Part shown: positions 34,874-43,969 of the stretch, in pieces
Layout: each line of letters opens with the position of its first letter
Position numbering within the stretch: position 1 is the first letter of the stretch
NCBI RefSeq assembly: GCF_900496975.1
Contig: NZ_UFQC01000022.1
Coordinates: 37,042-101,041, forward strand
DNA from: Achromobacter veterisilvae
Lineage (GTDB): Bacteria; Pseudomonadota; Gammaproteobacteria; Burkholderiales; Burkholderiaceae_B
Direction of reading: 5' to 3'
Length of the DNA: 64,000 bases
The notes under the pieces: model-generated
What the model saw: the letters and a program-made list of their open reading frames with translations, nothing else
Databases searched by the model: none
What the model was told of the DNA's origin: nothing
Made by a program: the position numbers and the translations under genes

Positions 34874-34894
34874 GGAGGACGGCGCGGGAACGGC

Positions 34895-35647
34895 ATGATG
34901 GAAACCCTGTTGCTGTGCGCCGCCGCCTTCGTCGGCGGCGGGCTCAATACGATCGCGGGCGGGGGCAGTTTCCTGACCCTGCCCGCGCTGATGTTCGCCG
35001 GCGTGCCGGCCGTCTCGGCCAATGCCACGGGAGCGGTCGCGCTGCTGCCGGGCTATCTGGCGGGCGCCTTGTCGCTGGGCCGCGGCCGCGCCGGCGGGCA
35101 GGGACTGATGCCGCTGGGCGAACTGGCTATTCTGTCCTGCGCGGGGGGAGCGCTGGGCGCTTATCTGCTGACACGTACCGGCGACGCGGCCCTGCGCGGC
35201 ATCGTGCCCTGGATGATGCTGCTGGCGACCCTGCTGTTCATGGGCGGGCCTGCCTGGATCGCGCGCCGGGCCCGCGGGGCTGCGCCCGAAGCCACGGCGT
35301 CGGCCGCCGGATTGCGGGCCGGGCTGTTCGCCGCCAGCGTGTACGGCGGCTATTTCAACGGCGGCATGGGCATCCTGCTGCTGGCGCTGTTCGCGCTGGC
35401 CGGGCACCGCGATCTGCATGCCATGAACCAGGCCAAGAACTGGGCCTCGGCCGTGCTCACGCTGATGGCCGCCTGCGTGTACGCGGCCGGCGGCGCCATA
35501 GACTGGCCTCGCGCCATGCCCATGATGATCGCCGGCGCGCTGGGCGGCTGGGCGGGCGGCCGCCTGGCCCATCGCCTGCCGGTGGCGGCGGTACGGCGCG
35601 GCGTGATCGCGGTCGGCCTGGCCATGACGGCGGCGCTGTTCTGGTAG
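34895..35647 (+). CDS. TauE/SafE-family membrane exporter
   Basis: A 250-residue polytopic protein. The repeated glycine-rich motif GGGLNTIAGGGSFLTLPAL occurs at the N-terminus and its partner SVYGGYFNGGMGILLLALFAL in the second half, the internal repeat typical of TauE/SafE sulfite or organic-anion exporters. It follows the Bug gene by 21 bases and is likely co-transcribed. The cargo is unknown; with its neighbours an organic acid or sulfonate is plausible. Confidence 0.88.
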   Translation: MMETLLLCAAAFVGGGLNTIAGGGSFLTLPALMFAGVPAVSANATGAVALLPGYLAGALSLGRGRAGGQGLMPLGELAILSCAGGALGAYLLTRTGDAALRGIVPWMMLLATLLFMGGPAWIARRARGAAPEATASAAGLRAGLFAASVYGGYFNGGMGILLLALFALAGHRDLHAMNQAKNWASAVLTLMAACVYAAGGAIDWPRAMPMMIAGALGGWAGGRLAHRLPVAAVRRGVIAVGLAMTAALFW

Positions 35648-35658
35648 GCCCCCGCCCC

Positions 35659-37284
35659 TTACGCCAGCATCAGCCTGCCCCGCCCTTGCAGCGTGGCGTC
35701 GCCCGGATCCCGGCGCTGAACGTCTTCCGCCAGCCGGAAAACGCCCACTGCGAGGACCAGCTCGCGCGCCTGGTCCTGCAGGGAGCCCGCCGCGGCGGCG
35801 GCTTCCTCGACCAGGGCGGCGTTCTGCTGCGTCACCTCGTCCATCTGCGATACGGCGCGGTTCACTTGGTCGATGCCGCCGGCCTGTTCCTGCGAAGCCG
35901 CCGCGATCTCGCCCATGATGTCGGTCACGCGCTTCACGGCACCCACCACCTCCCGCATCGTGGCGCCGGCCTCTTCCACTTGGCGCGATCCATCGGCGAC
36001 CTTGCCGGCGGAGTCCTCGATCAAGGCCTTGACCTCCCTGGCGGCCTGCGCGCTGCGCTGCGCCAACGACCGCACTTCGCCCGCGACGACCGCGAAACCC
36101 TTGCCCTGTTCGCCCGCGCGCGCCGCCTCGACCGCCGCGTTGAGCGCCAGGATGTTGGTCTGGAACGCGATGGCGTCGATGACCGACACGATCTCGGATA
36201 TCTTGCGCGAACTGGCGGAGATGTCTTCCATGGTGCCGACCACGGCGGATACGGCGGCACCGCCGCGTTGGGCAATGGTGGAAGCGCTGGCCGCGAGCTG
36301 ATCGGCCCGGGCGGCGTTGTCGGCGTTCTGCTTCACGGTCGATGCAAGTTCCTCCATCGACGCGGCGGTCTCTTCCAATGACGCCGCCTGCTCTTCGGTG
36401 CGGCTGGACAGGTCGGCGTTGCCCGCGGCGATCTGGCCCGAGGCGCTGGAGATCGTCTCCGATCCATGCCGGATGGCGCGCACGGCGCTGGCCAGCTTTT
36501 CCTGCATATCGTGCAGGGCATGCAGCAGGCGCCCGGTTTCATCCTTGGAGTCCGCTGCGATGCGCTGGCCCAGGTCGCCGGCCGCCACGCTTTCAGCCGC
36601 CTTGACGGCCCGCGCGAGCGGCACGGTAATGGACCGGGTGACCCGCCAGGCGAAGAGCGCGCCCAGGATCAGGGCGATACTCGACAGGGCCAGATTCAGC
36701 CGCTCGGCCTTGCGCGCGACCTCCTCGCTGGCGATGCCGGCTTCGTTCATTTCGGCGGACAGCAGCCTGGAAAACTCGACGATGCGGCCCTGCAGGCTGT
36801 CGAGAAAAGGCAGCGTCTCCTTCAGCAGACGCTGGCGCGCCGCCTCCCGGTCGCCGCTTTTCACCAGCGCGCCCACGGACTGGAAGGATTTGACGTAGCG
36901 GCCGCGCATCTCTTCCAGCGTCCGCAGCCTCGCGCTCTCATCTGCCGCCGTGAACAGCGGCCGCAGCGTCGCCAGCGCCTGGTCGATCACCTTGCGGTTC
37001 GCGTCGATCTGAAGAAAGAGCTTATCGGCGGCAGCCGGGTCGGCATTGACGATCAATTCCAGATTGGCGCGCGCATTGGCGCGCGTCGTGACGTCGATGA
37101 TCGATATGGCGCTGGCCTTGGTCCAGGTTTGCTGGGTGATCGCCTGGTTGATGCCGCCGATGTGCGCAAGCTCGTACTGCGCCAGGCCGGCCAGGACCAG
37201 CAACAGGACGAGCACGGCGCCAAAGCCCGACGCCAGCCGGGCGCCAATGGAAAAATTGCGGAAATTGATGCGGAGGATTGTCAT
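35659..37284 (-). CDS. Methyl-accepting chemotaxis protein
   Basis: A 541-residue receptor. TM1 (about 12-32), a four-helix-bundle periplasmic sensor (about 35-190), TM2 (about 192-212), HAMP (about 213-265) and a long cytoplasmic signalling coiled coil follow in order. The invariant hairpin tip [20 protein letters not shown] is present. The C-terminus lacks the NWETF pentapeptide used to tether CheR/CheB. The ligand is unknown. It converges with the TauE-like gene (11 bases apart). Flanking DNA at 37285-37554 holds no other gene. Confidence 0.93.
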   Translation of the reverse strand: MTILRINFRNFSIGARLASGFGAVLVLLLVLAGLAQYELAHIGGINQAITQQTWTKASAISIIDVTTRANARANLELIVNADPAAADKLFLQIDANRKVIDQALATLRPLFTAADESARLRTLEEMRGRYVKSFQSVGALVKSGDREAARQRLLKETLPFLDSLQGRIVEFSRLLSAEMNEAGIASEEVARKAERLNLALSSIALILGALFAWRVTRSITVPLARAVKAAESVAAGDLGQRIAADSKDETGRLLHALHDMQEKLASAVRAIRHGSETISSASGQIAAGNADLSSRTEEQAASLEETAASMEELASTVKQNADNAARADQLAASASTIAQRGGAAVSAVVGTMEDISASSRKISEIVSVIDAIAFQTNILALNAAVEAARAGEQGKGFAVVAGEVRSLAQRSAQAAREVKALIEDSAGKVADGSRQVEEAGATMREVVGAVKRVTDIMGEIAAASQEQAGGIDQVNRAVSQMDEVTQQNAALVEEAAAAAGSLQDQARELVLAVGVFRLAEDVQRRDPGDATLQGRGRLMLA

Positions 37285-37426
37285 GGGTTTCCAGGGTCAG
37301 AGGTGTCGATCTCCAGCCGTCGCCATGCAATCGGGCTACTACCACACGCGCACTTCACAGAACATCACACCACGGGAAAACCCTAGTTTAGATTCAATGT
37401 AATATTTGGCAAGATTTTTGTGACTA

Positions 37427-37448
37427 TTCTTTGCGAATCCGCAAAGAA
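37427..37448. repeat. 9-bp inverted repeat upstream of the chemoreceptor gene
   Basis: TTCTTTGCG and CGCAAAGAA flank AATC, a perfect 9-bp dyad with a 4-base loop. It lies in the 270-base gap between the chemoreceptor start and the citrate-synthase-like gene end. No T-run follows. It may be an operator or a hairpin ending the leftward operon; the rest of the gap shows nothing else. Confidence 0.6.
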
Positions 37449-37554
37449 GCCGCGCCGCCGATGGTCCGGCATGCCCGGATCCGGCACCGGCCCGGGTCCG
37501 CGGTCCGGCAGTATTGGCGGGCGATCAGGCGGCCGCGCTAACGGCCGCCGCCCG

Positions 37555-38319
37555 TCAGCCAGCGTTCCGCTTCCCGCTGGCCACGTCCCAGAGCGCCTGG
37601 GAAATCGGCTGCTCGCGTTCCTCGATGACGTGGGCGATCAGCCCCGCCACCCGGCCGATCAGCGTCATGCCCTTGCCGAATTCGGGGGTGAGATGCATGT
37701 CGAGCAACACGGCCGCCTTGGCGCCCGTGGCGTTCAGCGGCACCGGTTTGCCGAACACGCGGCTGGCGGCGCCGGCCAGGGCCAGCACATAGCGGCAGTG
37801 CCTGCCGTAGTAGCCGCAGTCCGTGGCCACCGCCAGTATTTTGTTGGAGCGGGGGTCGGCATCTACATGGATGGGATGCCCTATGCCGGGGATGCGCCTG
37901 CGCGCCTCGCGCTCGCGCGCCACCACGCGCTCGGCGTGCGCGGCCATCGCCTCGGCGTCCTCGTCCGAACCGTCGAAATCCGCGGCGGCCTGCTGCAGGA
38001 ACCGCGCCGCGTATTCCACCACGCCCAGGTAGCGGCTGCCCGCGCCCAGCAGCCCGGCCGCCACCGCCCCCTGCATGGATTCGGGAGCGCCATGCAGGGT
38101 CAGGCGCGTCGCCAGGGCGCTGGGCGTCAGGCCGTGGTCCGCCGCGGTCACCAGGAACATATTGATCATGCGGCGTTGGTTGGCGTCCGGAAAACTGCCC
38201 AGCACGGTCAGGCACAGAACGTCGATGAAGTCGCGCTTGTCGATCAGGTCCTCGACAAGGTCATAGCCTCTGATGCTGATGTGGTCGGCATCGCCGCCGC
38301 CGATATCGCTCTTGAACAT
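37555..38319 (-). CDS. Citrate synthase-family / citryl-CoA lyase-like protein
   Basis: A 254-residue protein covering the C-terminal catalytic core of citrate synthase. The family histidine motif is in RRIPGIGHPIHVDADPRS, and FGKGMTLIGRVAGLIAHVIEE near the end resembles small citryl-CoA lyase-like proteins of acyl-CoA degradation loci. Full-size citrate synthases have more than 400 residues, so this is a short family member and not the TCA enzyme. AAGGAAGG before the ATG at 38319 decides the start over an upstream ATG. It is the last gene of the leftward operon with a Bug protein, an SDR and an acyl-CoA synthetase. Confidence 0.8.
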   Translation of the reverse strand: MFKSDIGGGDADHISIRGYDLVEDLIDKRDFIDVLCLTVLGSFPDANQRRMINMFLVTAADHGLTPSALATRLTLHGAPESMQGAVAAGLLGAGSRYLGVVEYAARFLQQAAADFDGSDEDAEAMAAHAERVVAREREARRRIPGIGHPIHVDADPRSNKILAVATDCGYYGRHCRYVLALAGAASRVFGKPVPLNATGAKAAVLLDMHLTPEFGKGMTLIGRVAGLIAHVIEEREQPISQALWDVASGKRNAG

Positions 38320-38351
38320 ATTCCTTCCTTTTTCGAATGTGGATCGGCCGG

Positions 38352-39326
38352 TCATTCCAGGCGCGCGCCCGATTGGCGCACGACGGCTTTCCAACGCGGC
38401 ACCTCATCTTCCGCGAAGCGCTGGAATTCGCGGTCGGAAAGGCCCATGGGGAAGCTGCTGATGGCCGCCATCGCGGCCACGACGTCCTGCGCCCGGGTGA
38501 CTTGTCCGATCGCGTCCGCCAGCCTGGCCACCACGGCATCCGGCGTGCCCGCCGGCACGAATACCCCCGACCAACCTTCCAGCGCGGCGTCCGGATAGCC
38601 GGCCTCGGCCATGGTGGGCACCGTCGGCATGGCGTCCAGGCGGCTCGTGCCCGCCACCGCCAGCGCGCGCAGCTTGCCCGCGGCGACGTGCTGGCTTACC
38701 GACTCGGGATAACTGAACATGATCTCCACATTGCCCGCCAACACGTCGGACAGCGCCGGCCCCGCGCCCTTGTAGGGCACGTGCGTCATGGAAATGCCGG
38801 CCGCCGATTGCAGCTTGGCCGCCGCCAGATGGGTCTGCGTGCCGGAGCCGGCCGATGCATAGTTCACCGAACCCGGCCGTTGCCTGGCCGCCTGGACCAG
38901 GTCATCCAGGCTGCGGTACGGCGTGGCGGCATTGGCCACCAGCACGGTCGACTGGCGAAACAGCGAATGCACCGCGCGCAGGTCCTTGGGCGGGTCGATG
39001 CGCACATTGTCGAACAGCGCCAGGTTGGCCGCCTGGGTGCCGTGGGTTCCGTACAGCATCGTGTAGCCGTCCGGCTTGGCGTGCGCCACCGCCTCGGCGC
39101 CGATCATGCCGCTGGCGCCCGGCCGGTTCTCCACCACCACCGGCTGGCCCAGGATATCGGCCAGCTTGCGCGCCAACAGGCGCGACTGGTTGTCGGAGAT
39201 GCCGGCGGCCGCGAACGGCACGACCAGCGTGAGGCTGCGGCTGGGGTAGTCTTGCGCGCGGGCCTGCGGCGCGATCAGAAAGGCGGCCGCGGCCACGGCC
39301 AGAAGTGTTTTGCTCCAGTGTTTCAT
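38352..39326 (-). CDS. Bug/TctC-type binding protein
   Basis: A 324-residue secreted protein with a Sec signal ending PQARAQ, then YPSRSLTLVVPFAAAGISDN, VVVENRPGASGMIGAEAV and PDGYTMLYGT. Family length is normal. It sits between a citrate-synthase-like gene and an SDR in an operon predicted to be under the LacI-type regulator, so it probably captures the acid degraded by this locus. There is no TctAB next to it. Confidence 0.9.
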   Translation of the reverse strand: MKHWSKTLLAVAAAAFLIAPQARAQDYPSRSLTLVVPFAAAGISDNQSRLLARKLADILGQPVVVENRPGASGMIGAEAVAHAKPDGYTMLYGTHGTQAANLALFDNVRIDPPKDLRAVHSLFRQSTVLVANAATPYRSLDDLVQAARQRPGSVNYASAGSGTQTHLAAAKLQSAAGISMTHVPYKGAGPALSDVLAGNVEIMFSYPESVSQHVAAGKLRALAVAGTSRLDAMPTVPTMAEAGYPDAALEGWSGVFVPAGTPDAVVARLADAIGQVTRAQDVVAAMAAISSFPMGLSDREFQRFAEDEVPRWKAVVRQSGARLE

Positions 39327-39355
39327 TTTTTTCTCCTGCGCGATTCCGCGCGGAC

Positions 39356-40165
39356 TTATTGATAGGAATGGCGTCCCGCGGTGGTGCCCGCGTCCACCGG
39401 CAGGATCGCGCCCGTCACCCAGCGCGCTTCGTCGCTGGCGAGATAGCGGATGGCGTGCCCGACGTCCCAGCCGTTTCCCTCGGTGCACAGCAGCGAGCGC
39501 TTGCGGCGGATTTCGCGCTTTTCGTCCGACATGCCCCGCGCGTACACCATGGGCGTGTGCACCATGCCGGGCGCCACGCAGTTGACGCGGATTCCCTCTT
39601 CCCCATGATGCGCCGCCATGGCGCGGGTCATGTTGACCACCGCTCCCTTCGAAGTCGGATACAGCAGGCTGGGATGCCCGCCCATCAGGCCCGCCACCGA
39701 CGCCACGTTCACGATGGCGCCGCGCCCCTGCTCGCGCATTGCCGGAATGCAATGGCGCGCCATCAGCATCATCGACGTGATATTCGTGCGCAGGGCCCGG
39801 TCCCACTCCTGCAGATCCAGATCGACCGCATTGCCGGCCGGACCGCCCACGCCCACGTTGTTGACCAGGATGTCCACGCGCCCCCAGCGCTGCCGGACCT
39901 GCTGCGCGGCCTGGGCGCACTGCGCGTCGATGCTCACGTCGCAGGGCAGGACCAGCGCCTCCCCGCCCTCGTCCTCGATCATGCGCCGCGTGACGTCAGC
40001 CCATTCCTCGACCGCGTCGATCAACGCCACTCGGGCGCCGTCGCGCGCCAGCAGGACCGCGGCGGCCCTGCCATTGCCTATGCCGTCGGCGCGCGAACCG
40101 GCGCCCGTCACGATGGCCACGCGGCCTTCAAGCGACCGCTCGGCGGCCTGGATGTCCCTGCTCAT
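39356..40165 (-). CDS. SDR-family oxidoreductase
   Basis: A 269-residue classical short-chain dehydrogenase. The NAD(P) loop reads VTGAGSRADGIGNGRA, with a few extra residues compared with TGxxxGxG. NNVG is present, the Ser lies in NVASVAG and the catalytic pair in YPTSKGA. The C-terminus VTGAILPVDAGTTAG is typical. It would oxidise a hydroxyacyl or alcohol intermediate. It belongs to the operon starting with the acyl-CoA synthetase (40191-41759). Confidence 0.9.
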   Translation of the reverse strand: MSRDIQAAERSLEGRVAIVTGAGSRADGIGNGRAAAVLLARDGARVALIDAVEEWADVTRRMIEDEGGEALVLPCDVSIDAQCAQAAQQVRQRWGRVDILVNNVGVGGPAGNAVDLDLQEWDRALRTNITSMMLMARHCIPAMREQGRGAIVNVASVAGLMGGHPSLLYPTSKGAVVNMTRAMAAHHGEEGIRVNCVAPGMVHTPMVYARGMSDEKREIRRKRSLLCTEGNGWDVGHAIRYLASDEARWVTGAILPVDAGTTAGRHSYQ

Positions 40166-40190
40166 TGTCTTCCCCTGGTGTGCATTTGCA

Positions 40191-41759
40191 TTAGTTGATC
40201 CTGCGCGCGCGATCGCCCCAATAGCGGGCGCGCAATTGATTCTTGTCGTGCTTGCCCAGCGTAGTCAGCGGCAGCGCCTGCACGAAGTCGATCGACTTGG
40301 GCGTGTTGACGGGCCCCTTTGCGCTGCGCACGGCCGCCTTCAGTTCCTCTTCGGTGGCGGAGCCCTCGGCGCGCAGCACCACCACCGCCTTGACCGCTTC
40401 GCCCCATTTCTCGTCGGGCACGCCGATCACGGCCGCCGCGGCCACGGCGGGGTGCGCCGCCAACACGTTTTCGATTTCCTTCGGATAGACATTGAAGCCG
40501 CCCGAGATGATCATGTCCTTCTTGCGATCGACGAGGAAGTAGTAGCCATGCGGATCGCGATAAGCCATGTCGCCCGTGTGCAGCCAGCCATTGCGCAGGA
40601 CCTCGGCCGTCAGTTCCGGCTGCTTCCAGTAGCCCTCCATGACCAGCGGACTGCGCACGCACAGTTCGCCTATCGCGCCCGCCTCCACGGGCTGGTCCTG
40701 GTCGTCCAGCAATTCCACCGTCACGCCCGGATAGGGCATGCCCGCGGAGCCCAGCGTGTCGACGTCGGTGCGGACATGGTCTTCCTGGGACAGGAACAGG
40801 ATGTTGCTGGGGCTTTCGGTCTGGCCGTAGCTCTGCACCAGCACCGGACCGAACACGCGCAGGGCTTCCTCGATGCGCGCGGGGGCCATGGGCGACGCGC
40901 CGTACGACAGGAGGCGCAGCGACGAAAAGTCGGCCGTCCTGCTGCGCGGATGATCCAGGATGGCGTAGACCATGGTGGGCACCAGGAAGCTGAATGAAGC
41001 CCGGTGCTCCTGCAGCGCCGCGATGTATTTCTCGGGGTCGAAGCCCCGCTGCAGGATGACGGTTCCCCCGCGCCAGAGCGTGGGAACCAGCATCGCGCCG
41101 GCGCCATGCGAAATCGGCGTGGGGCACAGCAGGCGCAGTTCCGCCGGCAACTGGCGAGCCGCCAGCAGAAGCACGGCCTGCATCCACATCGAGCGGTTGG
41201 TCAGCATGACGCCTTTCGGCTTGCCCGTGGTGCCGCCGGTATAGGCAAGGCGGATCACGTCATCGGCCTCGGCCGTCACGCGCAGCGGCGCGGGCTCCAG
41301 TTCCTGCGCGTACTCCCAGAAGGAGGCCTGGCCCGCCATGCCGCCGTCGTGCGAATACCAATGGCGCACGGCGGGGCAGTGCTCGCGCAGCGCGTCCAGC
41401 CGCTCCCGGTAGCCGCTGTCGGCGATGAAGAAACATGCCTCGGCGTCCCGGACGATGTACGCGTGGTCGTCCAGTCCGCCCATGCCATGCAGCGTGACCG
41501 AGCGCAGCCCCATCAGATAGGCGGCCGCCATCACCACGAACACGTCGCTGCGGTTTCCCGACAGTTGGGCGACGCCGTCGCCGCGCTTGAGCCCCAGCGC
41601 CGAGAACGCCGCCATGGCCTGGCCGATGCGCCGGCCAAGCTGGCGATAGCTGAGCTGCGACTGCTCATCGATGAACGCCACGCGGTCCGGATAGCGCGCG
41701 ATCGCCTGGATGATCAGGTCGCCGATGGTGCCGCCGATGTGGGCACGATGTGTAGTCAT
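40191..41759 (-). CDS. Acyl-CoA synthetase (AMP-forming)
   Basis: A 522-residue adenylate-forming enzyme. The P-loop-like motif is YTGGTTGKPKGVMLTN, followed by YGQTESPS, the hinge MAYRDPHGYYFLVDRKKDMIISGG in several parts, and the C-terminal lysine region (LTTLGKHDKNQLR). It activates a carboxylic acid with ATP and CoA. The ATG at 41759 has AAGGA 6 bases before it; an upstream ATG would add 17 odd residues. It is the first gene of the left operon, divergent from the LacI-type regulator with operators in between. Confidence 0.9.
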   Translation of the reverse strand: MTTHRAHIGGTIGDLIIQAIARYPDRVAFIDEQSQLSYRQLGRRIGQAMAAFSALGLKRGDGVAQLSGNRSDVFVVMAAAYLMGLRSVTLHGMGGLDDHAYIVRDAEACFFIADSGYRERLDALREHCPAVRHWYSHDGGMAGQASFWEYAQELEPAPLRVTAEADDVIRLAYTGGTTGKPKGVMLTNRSMWMQAVLLLAARQLPAELRLLCPTPISHGAGAMLVPTLWRGGTVILQRGFDPEKYIAALQEHRASFSFLVPTMVYAILDHPRSRTADFSSLRLLSYGASPMAPARIEEALRVFGPVLVQSYGQTESPSNILFLSQEDHVRTDVDTLGSAGMPYPGVTVELLDDQDQPVEAGAIGELCVRSPLVMEGYWKQPELTAEVLRNGWLHTGDMAYRDPHGYYFLVDRKKDMIISGGFNVYPKEIENVLAAHPAVAAAAVIGVPDEKWGEAVKAVVVLRAEGSATEEELKAAVRSAKGPVNTPKSIDFVQALPLTTLGKHDKNQLRARYWGDRARRIN

Positions 41760-41804
41760 TGCTGTCCTTGTCTGAGGGCGGTGAGGTGACCCGACGCAAG
41801 TCGT

Positions 41805-41818
41805 TGGCATCGTTTCAC
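41805..41818. promoter_or_regulatory. Partial second LacI-type operator
   Basis: TGGCATCGTTTCAC matches the right half of the operator at 41861-41874 (ATCGTTTCA shared). It lies 56 bases away and 46 bases before the acyl-CoA synthetase ATG. Only the half-site is well conserved. Confidence 0.4.
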
Positions 41819-41860
41819 CACATTCTTTATTTGATCAACGAACCCGGAGTATATTCTCAA

Positions 41861-41874
41861 ATGAATCGTTTCAT
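41861..41874. promoter_or_regulatory. LacI-type operator between the synthetase and regulator genes
   Basis: ATGAATCGTTTCAT is a near-perfect palindrome with the central CG of LacI-family sites, followed by CAACA. It is nearly identical to the site at 48018-48031. It lies in the divergent gap upstream of both the acyl-CoA synthetase operon and the LacI gene. Confidence 0.75.
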
Positions 41875-41967
41875 CAACAGCATCAAAAAGGCGCCGGGAG
41901 CGGGTCCCGGCGAGGCGTCCCCGTAAACGGGCCTGGGTTATACTTCGGCGCTGCAAAAGGGATCTAC

Positions 41968-43002
41968 ATGCCGCCAAAAAAAATCAGCATCCGGGACGTC
42001 GCGGCCCTGGCTGGCACCTCGGTAGGCAGCGCCTCGCGCGTCATCAACGGCGCCGCCAACGTCACGCCCGAAGTCCGCGCCAAAGTCGAACGCGCCATCG
42101 CCGCGCTGCGTTATCGCCCCAACCACGCGGCGCAGGCATTGCGTTCGCGCAGCAGCAAGACCATCGGCTGCATGTTCTCCGACGTCACCAATCCGCTCTA
42201 TGCGCGCGCGTTCCGGGCGCTTGAAGCCCGTTTCTTCAACGCGGGCTACATGCTGCTGCTGGCGAACGGGCTCAACGATCCGAAGCGCGAAGTCAGCATC
42301 CTGAACACGTTTCAATTGCGCGGCATGGACGGCGTGATCATCGCGCCGGGCAACGAACGCGATGCCGACGTGCTGAACGCGGTGCGGAACCTGACCATGC
42401 CCATCGTGATCTACGACCGGGATATGGACGTCAAGGCGGACGCGGTCCTGTATGACCACGCCAAAGGCATCGCCGACACGGTCGATCATCTGGTTTCCCT
42501 TGGGCATACCCGAATCGCGCTCGTGCTGTGGCAGGCCCGAAGCCGCCCGGTGCGCAGGCGCATCGAAGGCTACAAGGCCGCCTTCAAGGCCGCGCGACTG
42601 CCCGTTCCCGATCTGCTGATCCAGGGCCCCTCTCCCACCAGTTCGGCCTACGACGCCATCACCGAAATGCTGGGCCGGCCCGATGCCCCCACCGCCATCA
42701 TCGCGCAGGGCACCCAAACCCTCAGCAGCACGTTGCGCGCCATCGCGACGATGGGCAAGCGCGTGCCCGAGGACATCTCCGTGGTCGGCGTCGGGGACTC
42801 CGACTTCGCCGAGGATTACGCCCCGCCGCTGACCGTGCTGCGCACCCCGGTGGAATCCGTGGCCGACTGCGCATCCGCGATGCTGCTGGAACGCATCCAG
42901 GCCCGCAGCGGCGAAGAGCAGCCCGAGCCCCGCACCAACGTCTTTCCCTATTCGCTGATCGAACGCCAGTCCTGCGGCCCCGTCAAACGACGCGCAGGAT
43001 GA
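41968..43002 (+). CDS. LacI-family transcriptional regulator
   Basis: A 344-residue repressor. The N-terminal HTH is ISIRDVAALAGTSVGSASRVINGAANVTPEV, followed by the hinge RPNHAAQALRS. The periplasmic-binding-like effector domain contains IGCMFSDVTNPLYARAF, GMDGVIIAPG and VVGVGDSDFAEDY. The effector is unknown, probably the acid or its CoA derivative. It lies between the two leftward operons and shares a promoter region with one. Its 3' end overlaps the oxidoreductase gene on the other strand by 20 bases. Confidence 0.93.
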   Translation: MPPKKISIRDVAALAGTSVGSASRVINGAANVTPEVRAKVERAIAALRYRPNHAAQALRSRSSKTIGCMFSDVTNPLYARAFRALEARFFNAGYMLLLANGLNDPKREVSILNTFQLRGMDGVIIAPGNERDADVLNAVRNLTMPIVIYDRDMDVKADAVLYDHAKGIADTVDHLVSLGHTRIALVLWQARSRPVRRRIEGYKAAFKAARLPVPDLLIQGPSPTSSAYDAITEMLGRPDAPTAIIAQGTQTLSSTLRAIATMGKRVPEDISVVGVGDSDFAEDYAPPLTVLRTPVESVADCASAMLLERIQARSGEEQPEPRTNVFPYSLIERQSCGPVKRRAG

Positions 43003-43969
43003 TCTTGCCGAAATGGCCGTTGGCCCGCATGTAGGCCAGGGCCTGCGCGCATTGCTCCAGCGCAAAGCCGCGGTCCACCGGCAAGCGCAACTTCCCCTCG
43101 TTCAGCGGCTCGCGCAGGTCGTGCAGCATGCGCGCGGTGATCCACCTGACTTCCTCGGGGGTACGGGTGCGGAACGTTACGCCGCTGTAGCGCACGCGTC
43201 GCAGGGCATGCAGGTCGAAGTCGAAGCTGCCCGTGCGCCCCGCCAGCCGGCCCACGTTCACGATATGCCCTTCGATGGCGGTGGCCGCCAGGGTTTCGTT
43301 GATCATCGGCCCCGACAGCATGTCCACGACCACGTCCGCCCCCTTGCCGGCCGTCGCGGCCAGCACCTGCCGCGACCAGCCGGCGGCGGAAGGATCCACC
43401 GCCAGGTCCATGCCCAGTTCTAGCAGGCGCTGGCGCTTGGCCGCGCTGGTCGAACTGCCGCCCACCCAGCCGGCGTTCAGGCAGCGCGCGATCTGCAGGC
43501 CCATCAAGCCCACGGCTGTCGATGCGCCATGGATCAGCAAGGACATGCCCGCCCGCAGCCCGCCATGGGTCGCCAGCGCGTCATGCATGGTCTGCAAGGC
43601 GATGGGCAGGGCCGCGGCCTGCGCGGTCTCGATGCCGTCCGGCATGGGCAGCACGCGCCCCCAATCCGCCACGGCATAGTCGGCAAACGCCCCGCGCCCA
43701 GACCCCATGACGCGCTGTCCGGCACGGACGTGGCCCGGCACCTCGGATCCCACTGCGTCCACCACCCCCGCCCATTCCAGGCCCAGCACCGTGCCGGGCC
43801 CGCCGGCCTCGCCGTGGCGGCGGCCTTCGGCCATGTACAGGTCGGCGCGGTTGAGGGCGCAGGCATGCACCCGAACCCGGACCTCGGCCGGCCCTGGCCG
43901 GGGCACCGGCGCTTCGGCCAGGACAGGCCCGTCCGCGCCCAGGACGATCGCTCGCATCATGGAAGCCAT
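42983..43969 (-). CDS. Quinone oxidoreductase / zinc-type alcohol dehydrogenase-like (MDR) protein
   Basis: A 328-residue medium-chain dehydrogenase/reductase. The GroES-like half contains VRVHACALNRADLYMAEGR and VLGLEWAGVVDAVG. The nucleotide fold has LIHGASTAVGLMGLQIAR, and the substrate-domain end is LPVDRGFALEQCAQALAYM. The catalytic zinc cysteine is absent, pointing to the zinc-independent quinone oxidoreductase group. It is the last gene of the right operon, starting next to the end of a Bug gene, and may reduce an enoyl or quinone intermediate. Confidence 0.88.
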   Translation of the reverse strand: MASMMRAIVLGADGPVLAEAPVPRPGPAEVRVRVHACALNRADLYMAEGRRHGEAGGPGTVLGLEWAGVVDAVGSEVPGHVRAGQRVMGSGRGAFADYAVADWGRVLPMPDGIETAQAAALPIALQTMHDALATHGGLRAGMSLLIHGASTAVGLMGLQIARCLNAGWVGGSSTSAAKRQRLLELGMDLAVDPSAAGWSRQVLAATAGKGADVVVDMLSGPMINETLAATAIEGHIVNVGRLAGRTGSFDFDLHALRRVRYSGVTFRTRTPEEVRWITARMLHDLREPLNEGKLRLPVDRGFALEQCAQALAYMRANGHFGKIILRVV

